The notes below the pieces were generated by a model. That model ran no database searches and was not told the origin of the DNA. It was given only the letters and a program-made list of their open reading frames with translations. Positions 1 through 8,690 of a DNA stretch of 64,000 bases are shown in pieces (within the stretch, counting starts at the first letter, position 1; each line of letters starts with the position of its first letter). The stretch comes from Burkholderia diffusa. GTDB lineage: Bacteria > Pseudomonadota > Gammaproteobacteria > Burkholderiales > Burkholderiaceae. The position numbers and the translations under genes are program-made. The DNA is taken from contig NZ_CABVPN010000011.1 of NCBI RefSeq assembly GCF_902499115.1, forward strand, positions 148,755 to 212,754, in the 5' to 3' direction.

Positions 1-463
1 GAAACTGCAGGCCGGAGTTCAGCACCGCGCTGCTCTTGCCGGCGGCCGGGTTGCCGATGACGATGTACCACGGCAGCTCGTACAGCGCGGAGCCGCCCGA
101 CACCTGGCCGATCTTCGACGTCTTGATCGTCTTGACCGCGTCGGAGAGGCGCGTGCGCAGCACGTCGAGGTCGGCGGTCTTGGTGTCGGGTGCGAGCGCG
201 GCCGCGGCCGGCGCGGCGATCTTGCCGGTTTCCGCCTGCTCTTCCAGCACCTGGCCGAGCTGCTGGTTCGCGCGCTTCACGCGCCAGCGGCGTACCAACG
301 CGACGCCAAGCCACAGCACGAGGATCGCCGCGAAGGCGATCGCCGCCCACAGGAGCGGCAGCTGCAGCATGTCGGCGACGATGAAGAGAATCGCCGCTAG
401 CGCGATGATCCCGACAATCGAGAGCGTACGCGGATGAGTCAGCACGTTGAGGATGCGTTGCAT
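1..463 (-). CDS. tssM: Type VI secretion inner-membrane protein TssM (IcmF), N-terminal 154 residues
   Basis: TssM anchors the T6SS membrane complex together with TssL and TssJ in the inner membrane. The visible part has two hydrophobic segments at about residues 13-57, a basic linker, and a nucleotide-binding P-loop of the form GNPAAGKSS near residue 136, preceded by LPWYIVIG, which is the classic IcmF arrangement. The ATG at 461-463 gives the expected short cytoplasmic N-terminus. The gene runs off the left edge, so the periplasmic part is not seen. The upstream TagX-like peptidase gene points the same way, 301 bp away. Confidence 0.92.
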   Translation of the reverse strand, partial: MQRILNVLTHPRTLSIVGIIALAAILFIVADMLQLPLLWAAIAFAAILVLWLGVALVRRWRVKRANQQLGQVLEEQAETGKIAAPAAAALAPDTKTADLDVLRTRLSDAVKTIKTSKIGQVSGGSALYELPWYIVIGNPAAGKSSAVLNSGLQF

Positions 464-764
464 AGGACGTTCAGGTTCCGGTGCGATTCGGTGAGGCGAC
501 GCAGGCGCGCCGAGCGGCAAGCGTGGCGCCGCGATGTGTCGCCATGCTGTCAAACGGGATGAAGGGGGCTGGCATCAATGCGCCCGCGGCATCGGAGAAG
601 GCGCGCGCAATAATGAAAGGACGCTGTGAGAATTAAAACGGAAGCGGCGATCGGAAAAAATCGTGCAACGGAATGCCCGATCGATTGCGCCGCTCAAATC
701 GTTTCCTGCCGGATGATTAAAAAGCCCCATGCCGCCCTCATTATTTCTTGTCCGGCAGCCCTGA
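464..764. other. Intergenic stretch between tagX-like gene and tssM
   Basis: About 300 bp without a convincing gene. The central part (roughly 610-730) is richer in A and T than its surroundings and probably holds the tssM promoter. I could not settle on a -35/-10 pair, and no terminator hairpin with a T-run is obvious after the tagX-like gene. Confidence 0.5.
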
Positions 765-1610
765 CTAGCTGCCGCGTCCCAGTTTAAAACCGGGTTTATG
801 GTATTCCACGTGCCCGAGATCCATCATTTTCCATCGGCCTCCCCAGGTCAGGCCGACCTGTTCGGCAACCTGTCCGTACAACTGGTAGCCGCGCATCGCC
901 CAGGGATCTTTCTCGGAAATGACCAGCTTGCCGTCGCGCAGAAACGCGTTGTCGCTCGCGAGCCCGAATTGGTGATAACTCTGGAAGGCCGCCGCATTGG
1001 TCACGTTGGTGCCCATTTGCGCGAGCCGGTTCTGTCGTTCCGGGCTCCGATAACCTTCCAGCAGCGCCATCTCGTAACCATATTGTTCGTGCATGATCTT
1101 GTAGACCAGCAGCAAACGCGTACGGAAATCGGGATCCAGCAGGTTCCAGTCGCGGCTCGCGTCCTTCAGTGCCGGCCGCACCTGTTCGACTTCCTTCGTG
1201 GCAAAGACTTCCGGCGGCAACGGCGGGGGCGGCACGAGCTGTTCGCCCTGCAGCAGCGCGGCGATCTTCTCGTCCGGCACGCGCGCCGTGTCGTCGTACT
1301 GAAACAATTGCCGACCGCGTAACGCAATGGCCACCAATGGCGGCGTCGCAAGAATACCTGCCGACACCATAATCATCAAGCGTCGCCGAATCAGTAAATT
1401 TTGCACATCGCTTAATGCGCCGCGCGTAACGGTTGCCGATTTAACAATCTGACTTCGCGTGCGTGCGGCGCGAGCGTTCGCGCGGCGCGTCAGGCGGCCG
1501 TGAAACTGGGCGACGGATTCGAAAACCGCCGTGCGGATACCCGGTAAAAGCAACAGTGCCGCGACCGCGACGGCAAGGGCGAAATAGGCGACGAGTGCGA
1601 CGGCAATCAA
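765..1610 (-). CDS. tagX: T6SS-associated M15 family metallopeptidase (TagX-like)
   Basis: A 281-residue membrane-anchored peptidoglycan peptidase of the VanY/D-Ala-D-Ala carboxypeptidase (M15) type. TagX proteins encoded next to T6SS core genes are thought to open the cell wall for assembly of the apparatus. Hydrophobic segments lie at about residues 2-24 and 79-98. The zinc-site motif SYHQFGLASD and the second motif WGGRWKMMDLGHVEYH, with its closing H-x-E-x-H, are both complete. It lies upstream of tssM in the same direction. The TagX name rests on position plus family; a plain M15 peptidase is the conservative call. Confidence 0.85.
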   Translation of the reverse strand: MIAVALVAYFALAVAVAALLLLPGIRTAVFESVAQFHGRLTRRANARAARTRSQIVKSATVTRGALSDVQNLLIRRRLMIMVSAGILATPPLVAIALRGRQLFQYDDTARVPDEKIAALLQGEQLVPPPPLPPEVFATKEVEQVRPALKDASRDWNLLDPDFRTRLLLVYKIMHEQYGYEMALLEGYRSPERQNRLAQMGTNVTNAAAFQSYHQFGLASDNAFLRDGKLVISEKDPWAMRGYQLYGQVAEQVGLTWGGRWKMMDLGHVEYHKPGFKLGRGS

Positions 1611-1731
1611 CGAAATCCCCGGAAATTGGAATTGATTGTGTTTTGCAATGCTTGCTCTTAGAATCAGGCTGCTTTGAGAGGCCGGGCTATATTATCGCGG
1701 TGAATTAAACCAGGATTCAATGAGACGCTGA

Positions 1732-2688
1732 ATGAGTGCGCCGGAAAATTCAAATTCGAAAACCCCGCCGAGCCTGCTGTCCGATACCAAACCGGCAGGT
1801 GAGGGTGGACCGCAGCAGTCGCGCATTCTCGCGAATCTGGAAGGACGTGTCACGCCGCCGGCCGAAGCGCCGCGCCGCTCGCTGAAGGGGCCGATCGCGG
1901 CCGTCGTCGCGCTCGTGGTCGCCGTCGGCGGCTGGGGGGCATGGCGCTGGCAGCAGCAATCCGGCGAACAGGCCGTCGTGGCCGCCGCGCCCGCGCAGGC
2001 AGCGGCGAAGGCCGAGGCAGCCAGCGGCGGCGCCGTGCAGGTCGCGCAGAATGCCGCGTCGGCCGCTCCTGCCGCGGAACCGGCCACGATCGTCAATGAC
2101 GATGCGGCGTCCCAGACCGTTGCGTCCGCATCGGGCGCGGACAACAGCCGCTTGTCGCGCGCGCTCGCGAACGGTGCCGACGATGCATCGGGCGCGGCCA
2201 CGGCTGGAGCCGTCGCCGCGACGGCCGCCGCCGCGGCTGCGACAGCGAAAACCGCGAAGGCCGACGCCGCGCAGAGCGGCAAGGTCGCCGCACGCAGCAA
2301 GGCCGATGCGAAGGCCGACGCGAAGGCGGAGGCCCGCAAGCACCACAAGGAACAGCAGGCGGAGCTCGCGCAGGCGAAGAAGCGTCGCGACGCGACGACC
2401 CGTACCGCGAGCGCAAAGGCCGCCGGGAAGGACGACCCGGATGCGGACCTGCTCGCCGCGCTCGTCGCACGCACGAAGCCGGCCGACAAGAAGGTCGCCG
2501 CGCAGAAGGGGCAGGTCGTGCCGACCAAGACGGCCGCCACGACGGGCGGTTCGCTCGCAGCGCGCGTGAAGGAGTGCTCGGAGCGCGGCTTCTTCGAGGA
2601 TCAGCTGTGCCGGTGGCGCGTCTGCGACGGCCATTGGGGCAAGGATCCCGCCTGCCCGACCGCCGCGCAGTCGGAGACGCGGCAGTAG
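1732..2688 (+). CDS. Hypothetical single-pass membrane protein, Ala/Lys-rich, Cys-rich C-terminus (T6SS-linked?)
   Basis: 318 residues. A polar N-terminus of about 50 residues is followed by one hydrophobic segment (about 52-70, ending in WGAWRWQQQ), then a long low-complexity Ala/Lys/Asp region that may form a helical rod crossing the periplasm. A compact tail holds four cysteines in a C-x10-C-x4-C-x9-C pattern. It is divergent from the tagX-like gene. Some Burkholderia T6SS loci name a gene at this position tagY, but I cannot confirm the homology, so I leave the symbol empty. The tail cysteines would suit disulphides if the domain is periplasmic. Confidence 0.75.
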   Translation: MSAPENSNSKTPPSLLSDTKPAGEGGPQQSRILANLEGRVTPPAEAPRRSLKGPIAAVVALVVAVGGWGAWRWQQQSGEQAVVAAAPAQAAAKAEAASGGAVQVAQNAASAAPAAEPATIVNDDAASQTVASASGADNSRLSRALANGADDASGAATAGAVAATAAAAAATAKTAKADAAQSGKVAARSKADAKADAKAEARKHHKEQQAELAQAKKRRDATTRTASAKAAGKDDPDADLLAALVARTKPADKKVAAQKGQVVPTKTAATTGGSLAARVKECSERGFFEDQLCRWRVCDGHWGKDPACPTAAQSETRQ

Positions 2689-2718
2689 CGAGGCGTCACG
2701 CCGGCCTGCTCATCGCAC

Positions 2719-2751
2719 ATGCGCCGCCCGATGGGCGGCGCATTGCTTTTT
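2719..2751 (+). terminator. Rho-independent terminator
   Basis: Perfect 11-bp stem (ATGCGCCGCCC pairing with GGGCGGCGCAT) with a GAT loop, followed by TGC and five T. It lies 30 bp after the Ala/Lys-rich membrane protein gene. Confidence 0.85.
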
Positions 2752-2893
2752 GGGGCTGTCCGACGCCGGACGTCCGTGTGTGACCCCGTCACGAAAATGT
2801 CGCATACGTCGGGCATACGTTTCCTTTCATTTCCCGGCGTGGCGCCGCAATGCGCGATGCGCGGCGCGGCCGCGCCGCACGACCTTCGACACG

Positions 2894-3922
2894 ATGGATC
2901 TGATCGTACAGACTTACGGCGCCGATACGTCCGGCATGGTGTGCGGATTCCGCTTCGTCCCGGGCGGATCGGGTGCGATGCTCGATGCCGACGCGGCCGC
3001 CGCATGGCTGCGCACGTGCCGCGCGCGCGAGGCAGCTGCCTCGGACGATTTCGTCTGGCTGCACTTCAATCTCGCGCACGGCGCGAGCGAGCGCTGGATG
3101 CGCACGCACCTCGGATTGCCCGACAGCTTCTTCGAATTCCTTCACGAAGGATCGCGCTCGACGCGCATCGAGCAGGAGGACGGCGCGCTGCGCGCGATCG
3201 TCAACGACGTGATGTTCAACCTCGAGCTGACGCCGTCGGAAATCGCGACGCTGTTCGTCCACGTCGAGCGGCGCATCATGATCACCGCGCGGCTCAAGCC
3301 GCTGCGCTCGGTCGACACGCTGCGCGCCTGTGTGCGCGACGGCGAACGGTTCCGGTCGCCGGCCGAACTGCTCGTGCACCTGCTGCGCGACCAGGCCGAC
3401 CTGCTGATCCAGATCATGCGGCGCACGAGCATCGACGTCGACCGCATCGAGGATCGCTTCCTGTCGCAACGGCTCACGTCGAATCGCGTCGAACTCGGCG
3501 CGATGCGCCGTACGCTGACGCGGCTGCAGCGCATGCTCGCGCCCGAGCCGGGGTCGATCTTCCGGCTGCTCGCGAAGCCGCCCGCGTGGCTGCATGCCGA
3601 AGACGTGCAGGAACTGCGCGAGTCGACCGAGGAATTCTCGCTGGTGCTCGCCGACCTGTCGGGGCTCAACGAACGGATCAAGCTGTTGCAGGAAGAGATC
3701 GGTTCGCGGCTCGACGAGCAGAACAACCGGACGCTGTTCACGCTGACGCTGGTGACCGTGATCGCGCTGCCGATCAACATCGTCGCGGGCTTCGTCGGGA
3801 TGAACGTCGGCGGCGTGCCGTTCTCGGAGAACAAGCACGGGTTCTGGCTGATGGTGCTGCTGGTCGCGGGCTTTACCGCGCTCGCCGCGTGGTGGGCGTT
3901 TCGCCGGCGCAATGATCGCTAG
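2894..3922 (+). CDS. CorA/ZntB family divalent metal transporter
   Basis: A 342-residue member of the CorA superfamily, probably a pentameric inner-membrane channel or transporter for Mg2+ or Zn2+. A long cytoplasmic N-domain ends in a coiled stalk helix (about residues 200-280). Two C-terminal membrane helices are joined by the signature GMN (in VGMNVGGVPF), and the tail is basic (RRRNDR). The sequence after GMN resembles ZntB more than CorA. I chose the ATG at 2894 because the family N-terminus begins there; an in-frame start at 2750 would add 48 residues unlike the family. Confidence 0.88.
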   Translation: MDLIVQTYGADTSGMVCGFRFVPGGSGAMLDADAAAAWLRTCRAREAAASDDFVWLHFNLAHGASERWMRTHLGLPDSFFEFLHEGSRSTRIEQEDGALRAIVNDVMFNLELTPSEIATLFVHVERRIMITARLKPLRSVDTLRACVRDGERFRSPAELLVHLLRDQADLLIQIMRRTSIDVDRIEDRFLSQRLTSNRVELGAMRRTLTRLQRMLAPEPGSIFRLLAKPPAWLHAEDVQELRESTEEFSLVLADLSGLNERIKLLQEEIGSRLDEQNNRTLFTLTLVTVIALPINIVAGFVGMNVGGVPFSENKHGFWLMVLLVAGFTALAAWWAFRRRNDR

Positions 3923-3932
3923 CGGCGGCCGC

Positions 3933-3961
3933 AAAAAAACAGGCCCCGCATCCGGAGCCTG
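3933..3961 (-). terminator. Rho-independent terminator of the M1 peptidase gene
   Basis: Read on the minus strand: 8-bp stem (CAGGCTCC / GGGGCCTG, one G-U), six-base loop, then seven T. It sits about 70 bp beyond the stop codon of the M1 peptidase gene and just after the transporter stop codon on the other strand. Confidence 0.85.
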
Positions 3962-4033
3962 TCGAAGGACGTGAAAGACTGAACGCCGGCCGGCGCCGCA
4001 AACGCCGCGGCACCGGCCGGCCCGACCACGACG

Positions 4034-6202
4034 TTACTGAACCAGCGTCTTGCGCGGCTTGAACATGCCCTGGTAGCGCAGCGACGGACGTTCCTTCACC
4101 GTCGGCGCGATGCCGCCGAAGCTCGGCGTCTGACGCAGCTTCATCGCGGCCGGCGAGGCGACCGAGCCGATCGACGTCGAACGCGAAGCCGGCGCGAGGT
4201 TGTTCGCGACGAGCAGCGCGGCCTCGCTCTTCAGGTTCGCGAGCAGCACCGGATCGGTCGAGCCGTTGACCTGCGTGAGCAGGCCGCTCCACGCGGCGTC
4301 GCCGTAGTTCACGACGTAGTAGTCGAGACCACTCGGATCCGCGACCACGCCCGTGCAGCCGTCGATCCGCGTCTGCGTCTGCGTATCCTTCAGCGCGAGC
4401 GTCGTGTGTTTCGCGAGCCCCTGGCCGTATGCGAGCGTGATCGGTACCGTCCACTGCAGGCCCGGATACGCGTTCTTGTTCGGGAACGGCTGCTGTTTCA
4501 GCGTGACGATCGTCTGGTTCTTCGTCATGTCGCACTGCGTGTCGAGCGAGATCAGCGGCACGCCCGTCTGGCGCACGTAGCTGTCGCCGATCGGGCCGAC
4601 CGGCTGGCCGCTCGCCTTCGACAGCGCATCCCACAGGCGCTTCGGTGTGCCGTTGCCGAACGAGTAATCGACCAGGTATTGCTGCAAGCCCTTGCGCAAG
4701 GTTTGCTCGCCGAGATAGTTCTCGAGCGTCTTCAGCACGTGGCCGCCCTTGTCGTAGGTGAACGCGCTCGCGCTCAGCACGAAGTCGTTCGACGCCCAGT
4801 CATTGAAGTTCGGCGCGACCGGGAATGCGTTCGGGCCGATGTCGCGATTGATCACGCGATACTTGTTCTTCACCTGATCGAGCCAGCTGAACTCGTCGGG
4901 GAAGAACTGGATCGTCGTCTTCGTCTCGAAGAACGTCGCGAACGATTCATTGAGCCAGACGTTGTCCCACCAGTCGGTCGTGACGAGGTCGCCGAACCAC
5001 TGGTGCGCGACTTCGTGCGTCAGCACCTCGTTACCGTAGTGCGACATCGGCTGGCCCGGTTGCGGCAGGATGTCGTCGGCGAACTCGAGGATCGACCCCC
5101 AGTTCTCCATCCCGCCGAAGTTCAGGTCCTTCTGCTCCTTGAACGCATCGTTCGCGGCGACCGTGTCGAACTTCGTCAGCGGCAGCGGGATGCCCGTATA
5201 GCGGTAGTAGAAGTCGAGCGCCTGCTTGGTGCGGTCCATCGCCGGCTTCGCCCAGTCGCTCATGCCCGGCGGCGTGAACACGCGCAGGTGCAGACCGCCC
5301 TTGCCGCCCGGCAGGGGGCTCGAGAAATCGTCCTCGTAGGTGTCGAACATGCCGCCGCCGAAGAACAGCAGGTACGACGGCATCGGCGGCGTCTTCTCGA
5401 ACTGCACGAGCTTGTAGCCGCCGCCGACGTTGGTCGACGGTTTCTCGGCCGCGTTCGACACGACGCGCCAGTTCTGCGGCACTTCGGCCGTCACTTCATA
5501 AGTCGGCCGGAATGCCGGCTCGTCCCAACCCGGGAACCACTGGCGCGACAGGTTGGTTTCGCCCTGCGTGAGGATCGCGCCGCTCGTCGTGCCGTCGGTG
5601 CTCTTCAGGTCGACACGGAACACGCCTTCCGCGGCCGAGCAGCCCGGATACGGATCGTCGCCGCAACTGCCGCCCGTCTGCGTGGCCGGATCGTCGTACG
5701 ACTTGAAGTTGATGATGCCCGACCACTCCATGTGGAGCGAATAGTTGCCCGGCGAGATCGTGCCGGCGACGGGACGCAGCTGGTAGAAGTCGCCCTTGTC
5801 CTGCGGCGTCGCGATCAGCTGGATGTTGCCCGGCTGCAGCGTGATGCGGCCGTTCGTGAACTTGATCCGGTGACCGGCGATGACGATGTTGTTGACCGGC
5901 TTCAGCACCTTGATCTCGACGTCGGCGCGCCCGTCGAACGCGTTCAGCGCATCGTTCGGTCGGAACCACAGCCGGTAGTTGACGGGTACCACGGTGTCCG
6001 GCAGTTCGACAGGCGACACGCTCTTGTCGACATTGGACGCGCTCGGCGGCGTGTTGGCGGCGGGCGACGAGCTCGAGTGCGGCGCGCCGGCAGAGCTGAG
6101 CGCGGAAGCCGAGCCGACACCGCTGTCGTCGCCGCCGCACCCGGCGAGCGCGAGTGCGGCGACCAGCGGCAGGTAACGCATCTTGTGAATGTTGATCGAC
6201 AT
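4034..6202 (-). CDS. M1 family zinc aminopeptidase, lipoprotein
   Basis: 722 residues. The N-terminus is a lipoprotein signal (hydrophobic core, then LALAGC), so the enzyme is probably tethered in the envelope. The M1 exopeptidase motif appears as GGMEN near residue 363 and the zinc site HEVAHQW near residue 396, with the third ligand in NES about 20 residues later. The substrate is likely peptides with a free N-terminus. It stands alone, convergent with the CorA/ZntB gene. It differs from PepN in carrying a signal and in length. Confidence 0.9.
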   Translation of the reverse strand: MSINIHKMRYLPLVAALALAGCGGDDSGVGSASALSSAGAPHSSSSPAANTPPSASNVDKSVSPVELPDTVVPVNYRLWFRPNDALNAFDGRADVEIKVLKPVNNIVIAGHRIKFTNGRITLQPGNIQLIATPQDKGDFYQLRPVAGTISPGNYSLHMEWSGIINFKSYDDPATQTGGSCGDDPYPGCSAAEGVFRVDLKSTDGTTSGAILTQGETNLSRQWFPGWDEPAFRPTYEVTAEVPQNWRVVSNAAEKPSTNVGGGYKLVQFEKTPPMPSYLLFFGGGMFDTYEDDFSSPLPGGKGGLHLRVFTPPGMSDWAKPAMDRTKQALDFYYRYTGIPLPLTKFDTVAANDAFKEQKDLNFGGMENWGSILEFADDILPQPGQPMSHYGNEVLTHEVAHQWFGDLVTTDWWDNVWLNESFATFFETKTTIQFFPDEFSWLDQVKNKYRVINRDIGPNAFPVAPNFNDWASNDFVLSASAFTYDKGGHVLKTLENYLGEQTLRKGLQQYLVDYSFGNGTPKRLWDALSKASGQPVGPIGDSYVRQTGVPLISLDTQCDMTKNQTIVTLKQQPFPNKNAYPGLQWTVPITLAYGQGLAKHTTLALKDTQTQTRIDGCTGVVADPSGLDYYVVNYGDAAWSGLLTQVNGSTDPVLLANLKSEAALLVANNLAPASRSTSIGSVASPAAMKLRQTPSFGGIAPTVKERPSLRYQGMFKPRKTLVQ

Positions 6203-6847
6203 GACTGAAACCTCGATTGTTGAAAGAATCGTTCAGTGCTGCGAAAACGCCGGCAAAGGAAATCCCTCGCCGTTAATCAACAGCGACGAGAAATGCCAAT
6301 GACGGATTATTCGAAAAGACGGCCGGCCGACTACGTGAAGGTAATCATGGTTTACTGCCCCCTCTGTGTTTCCGGATGTCGGTTAACTTGCCGGTTCAAA
6401 CTGGCCGGGCGCGTGTTGTACTGAATTGATTTCGCGCGCACGACACGGGGCCGCCCGCCCTGCGCGGGCGTGCATTCCCTTTGAACCGACGACCCACGGG
6501 GCTGGCCGTGCAAGGCCGCAGGACGGAAGGACGGCGTGTCGCCGTTCCGTAAAATCGCCGTCATGCGGCTTGAAGGTTTGTCGGCCTGCTCGAAGGATGC
6601 GTAAATATACTTGATGGTTTTGGGTAAAGGAAACGAAAAAATTAGAAAGTGATTCGATTGAATTTTTTGCGCACCATTGAATGCTGGAAGGCATTAATTC
6701 GCTTTCCATTCGACTGTTTGTTTTCGTAGTTTTAATCTATTAACGATCTCGGCGGTGCGCGGAAACTACGAATCAGGGTGGAGCGTGGCGCGCTCGGTAC
6801 AATGCAGCGACGGTCCGTCAAATCGATTGCCGCAAGGAGGCCAGCCC
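6203..6847. other. Long, partly AT-rich intergenic region
   Basis: About 645 bp with no convincing gene. The part at about 6595-6745 is strikingly A+T rich with runs of T and A, unlike its high-GC surroundings. A GC-rich segment around 6450-6480 contains short inverted repeats. It should contain the promoters of the M1 peptidase gene (leftward) and the LEA14-like lipoprotein gene (rightward); no start site can be fixed by eye. Confidence 0.5.
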
Positions 6848-7342
6848 ATGCCACGAGCCCTGTTCCATATCGCGCCGCTGCGCGCCATGCTGCTGCTGTT
6901 CGCCGCCGTCTTCGTGCTCGGCGGTTGCGCGGGTCTGACGCGCGAGCCGGTGAGCGTGACCGTCGCCGGGCTCGATCCGCTCGTCGGCCAGGGCCTCGAG
7001 ATGCGCTTCAGCCTGAAACTGCGCGTGCAGAACCCGAATGACACGCCGATCGAATACGACGGCATCTCGGTCGCACTCGAACTGAACGGCACGCCGTTCG
7101 CGAGCGGCGTGAGCGATCGCGCGGGCATCGTGCCGCGCTTCGGCGAGGCCGTGATCGACGTGCCCGTTTCGGTGTCGGCGTTCGCCGCCGCGCGGCAGGC
7201 GTGGAACCTGCCCGGCGCGGCGGCCAACGGCGAGCTGCCGTACGCGCTGCGCGGCCGGCTCGCGGGCGGCGTGCTCGGCAGCGTGCATTTCCGCGATGCG
7301 GGCACGTTGCGCATGCCGGCGATGCCGGGGTGGGGCGGGTAG
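6848..7342 (+). CDS. LEA14-like (WHy domain) lipoprotein
   Basis: 164 residues. A lipoprotein signal ends in VLGGC at about residue 25. One WHy/LEA-2 domain follows, recognised by the alternating hydrophobic strands and the typical phrase RVQNPNDTPIEYDGISVALELNG. Such domains are linked to desiccation and water stress, but the role in this family is not settled. The start ATG has a strong ribosome site (AAGGAGG 7 bp upstream), which rules out the longer in-frame opening from 6755. Confidence 0.85.
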   Translation: MPRALFHIAPLRAMLLLFAAVFVLGGCAGLTREPVSVTVAGLDPLVGQGLEMRFSLKLRVQNPNDTPIEYDGISVALELNGTPFASGVSDRAGIVPRFGEAVIDVPVSVSAFAAARQAWNLPGAAANGELPYALRGRLAGGVLGSVHFRDAGTLRMPAMPGWGG

Positions 7343-7370
7343 GCTGCCTGCGCAATGCCAGGGCGGTCGC

Positions 7371-7399
7371 CCGCGCTTTGCCGCGCGGGCAAAGCGCGG
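7371..7399. repeat. Perfect 12-bp inverted repeat (strong hairpin)
   Basis: CCGCGCTTTGCC, five bases, then GGCAAAGCGCGG. No T-run follows on either strand, so it is not a standard intrinsic terminator. It lies between the LEA14-like lipoprotein gene and the next methyltransferase gene and may stabilise an mRNA end. Confidence 0.6.
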
Positions 7400-7467
7400 T
7401 ATGGTGTGGTCCGCGCGGCGCGCTCCTGTGGCGCCGCCTGTCTGAAGCCAACCGTAGCCGAGCTCGC

Positions 7468-8601
7468 GTGACCGATTTCCCCGTTTTCCACTGGACCGAC
7501 GCCGACGGCGCCGAACATGCCGTGCGCTGGCGCTCCGAAGCCGGCGTGCAGCCGCCCAGGCGCGCCGTGCCCGCCGACGACCGCCTCACCGCCGACGCCG
7601 CGTACCGCCTCGCGTGCGAGGGCACCGCGCTCGTCTGGCAGGGCGACTTCCAGAACGCGCGCCAGCTCGTGCAGGCGATGGCGCGCCGCGTCGAACGCAA
7701 GCCGAAGAAGGCGAAGGCCGCGGTGGGCGTCGACGCATTCAACCTGCATCGCCTCGCGCAATCGCAGCGTGCCCGCACGCTCGGGATGCTGCTGATCCCG
7801 CTCGACGCCGACTACACGATCCCGCTGCGCCGCGCGCCCGACGTGCGTGCAGCGTGCGAGGAAGCATACGGCCCGGGCGGCGCGCCGTCGGTCGTGTCGC
7901 TGCGCGAGCTGCTCGGCCTCGTCGGCGCGCACGAATGGCGCAAGAAGGGCGTGCCGATTCCGGCGCTCGGCGGCGCGCTGATCCATCCGCATTACGGTGT
8001 GTTTTCGCCGGTGCGCGGCGAATACGTCGAACTCGTCGCGCGCACGCCGCTGCCCGCGACGTCGCTCGCGTTCGACATCGGCACGGGCACCGGCGTGCTC
8101 GCGGCCGTGCTCGCGTCGCGCGGTGTCGAGCGCATCGTCGCGACCGATCAGGATCCGCGCGCGCTCGCGTGCGCTCGCGAGAACGTCGCGCGGCTCGGTC
8201 ATGCCGAGCGCGTCGAGGTCGTCGAAGCCGACCTGTTTCCGGCCGGCCGCGCGCCGCTCGTCGTCTGCAACCCGCCGTGGGTGCCGGCCCGTCCGAGCGC
8301 GCCGATCGAATACGCGGTCTACGATCCCGACAGCCGCATGCTGCGCGGTTTCCTCGCGGGGCTCGCCGACCATCTCGAACCGGGCGGCGAAGGCTGGCTG
8401 ATCCTGTCCGATTTCGCCGAACATCTCGGCCTGCGGCCGCGCGATACGCTGCTGCAATGGATCGACGAAGCCGGTCTCGTCGTGCTCGGCCGCGAAGACA
8501 TCCGCCCCGCGCACCCCAAGTCGGCCGACGCGGACGACCCGCTGCACGCGGCACGCCGCGCCGAGGTCACGTCGCTCTGGCGGCTCGGTGCGCGAGCCTG
8601 A
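7468..8601 (+). CDS. Class I SAM-dependent methyltransferase (MTS/PrmC-like)
   Basis: 377 residues from a GTG start. The C-terminal half has the Rossmann SAM motif FDIGTGTGVLAAVLASRG (about residue 205) and the catalytic NPPW box (about residue 270), the signature of N-methyltransferases that modify Gln, adenine or guanine amino groups. The N-terminal half is a separate, less conserved substrate domain. The real substrate (rRNA, protein or DNA) cannot be read from sequence. I placed the start at GTG 7468, just before the conserved-looking DFPVFHW segment; in-frame alternatives further upstream have no ribosome site. Confidence 0.8.
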   Translation: MTDFPVFHWTDADGAEHAVRWRSEAGVQPPRRAVPADDRLTADAAYRLACEGTALVWQGDFQNARQLVQAMARRVERKPKKAKAAVGVDAFNLHRLAQSQRARTLGMLLIPLDADYTIPLRRAPDVRAACEEAYGPGGAPSVVSLRELLGLVGAHEWRKKGVPIPALGGALIHPHYGVFSPVRGEYVELVARTPLPATSLAFDIGTGTGVLAAVLASRGVERIVATDQDPRALACARENVARLGHAERVEVVEADLFPAGRAPLVVCNPPWVPARPSAPIEYAVYDPDSRMLRGFLAGLADHLEPGGEGWLILSDFAEHLGLRPRDTLLQWIDEAGLVVLGREDIRPAHPKSADADDPLHAARRAEVTSLWRLGARA

Positions 8602-8690
8602 TCGCGTATTTTCGGTAAACTGTCGCCATTCCTCACGAATTCCCGCCGCCGGGCCGTGGTCGACCGACCGTGGCCCGGCGACGCTTCACG

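Noticed and set aside
4406..6208. 600-codon open frame opposite the M1 peptidase gene
   Set aside because: Arg/Val/Ala-rich translation typical of the complement of a high-GC gene; the peptidase motifs are on the other strand.
7371..7399. Intrinsic terminator after the LEA14-like gene
   Set aside because: Strong stem but no T-run on either strand; listed only as a hairpin.
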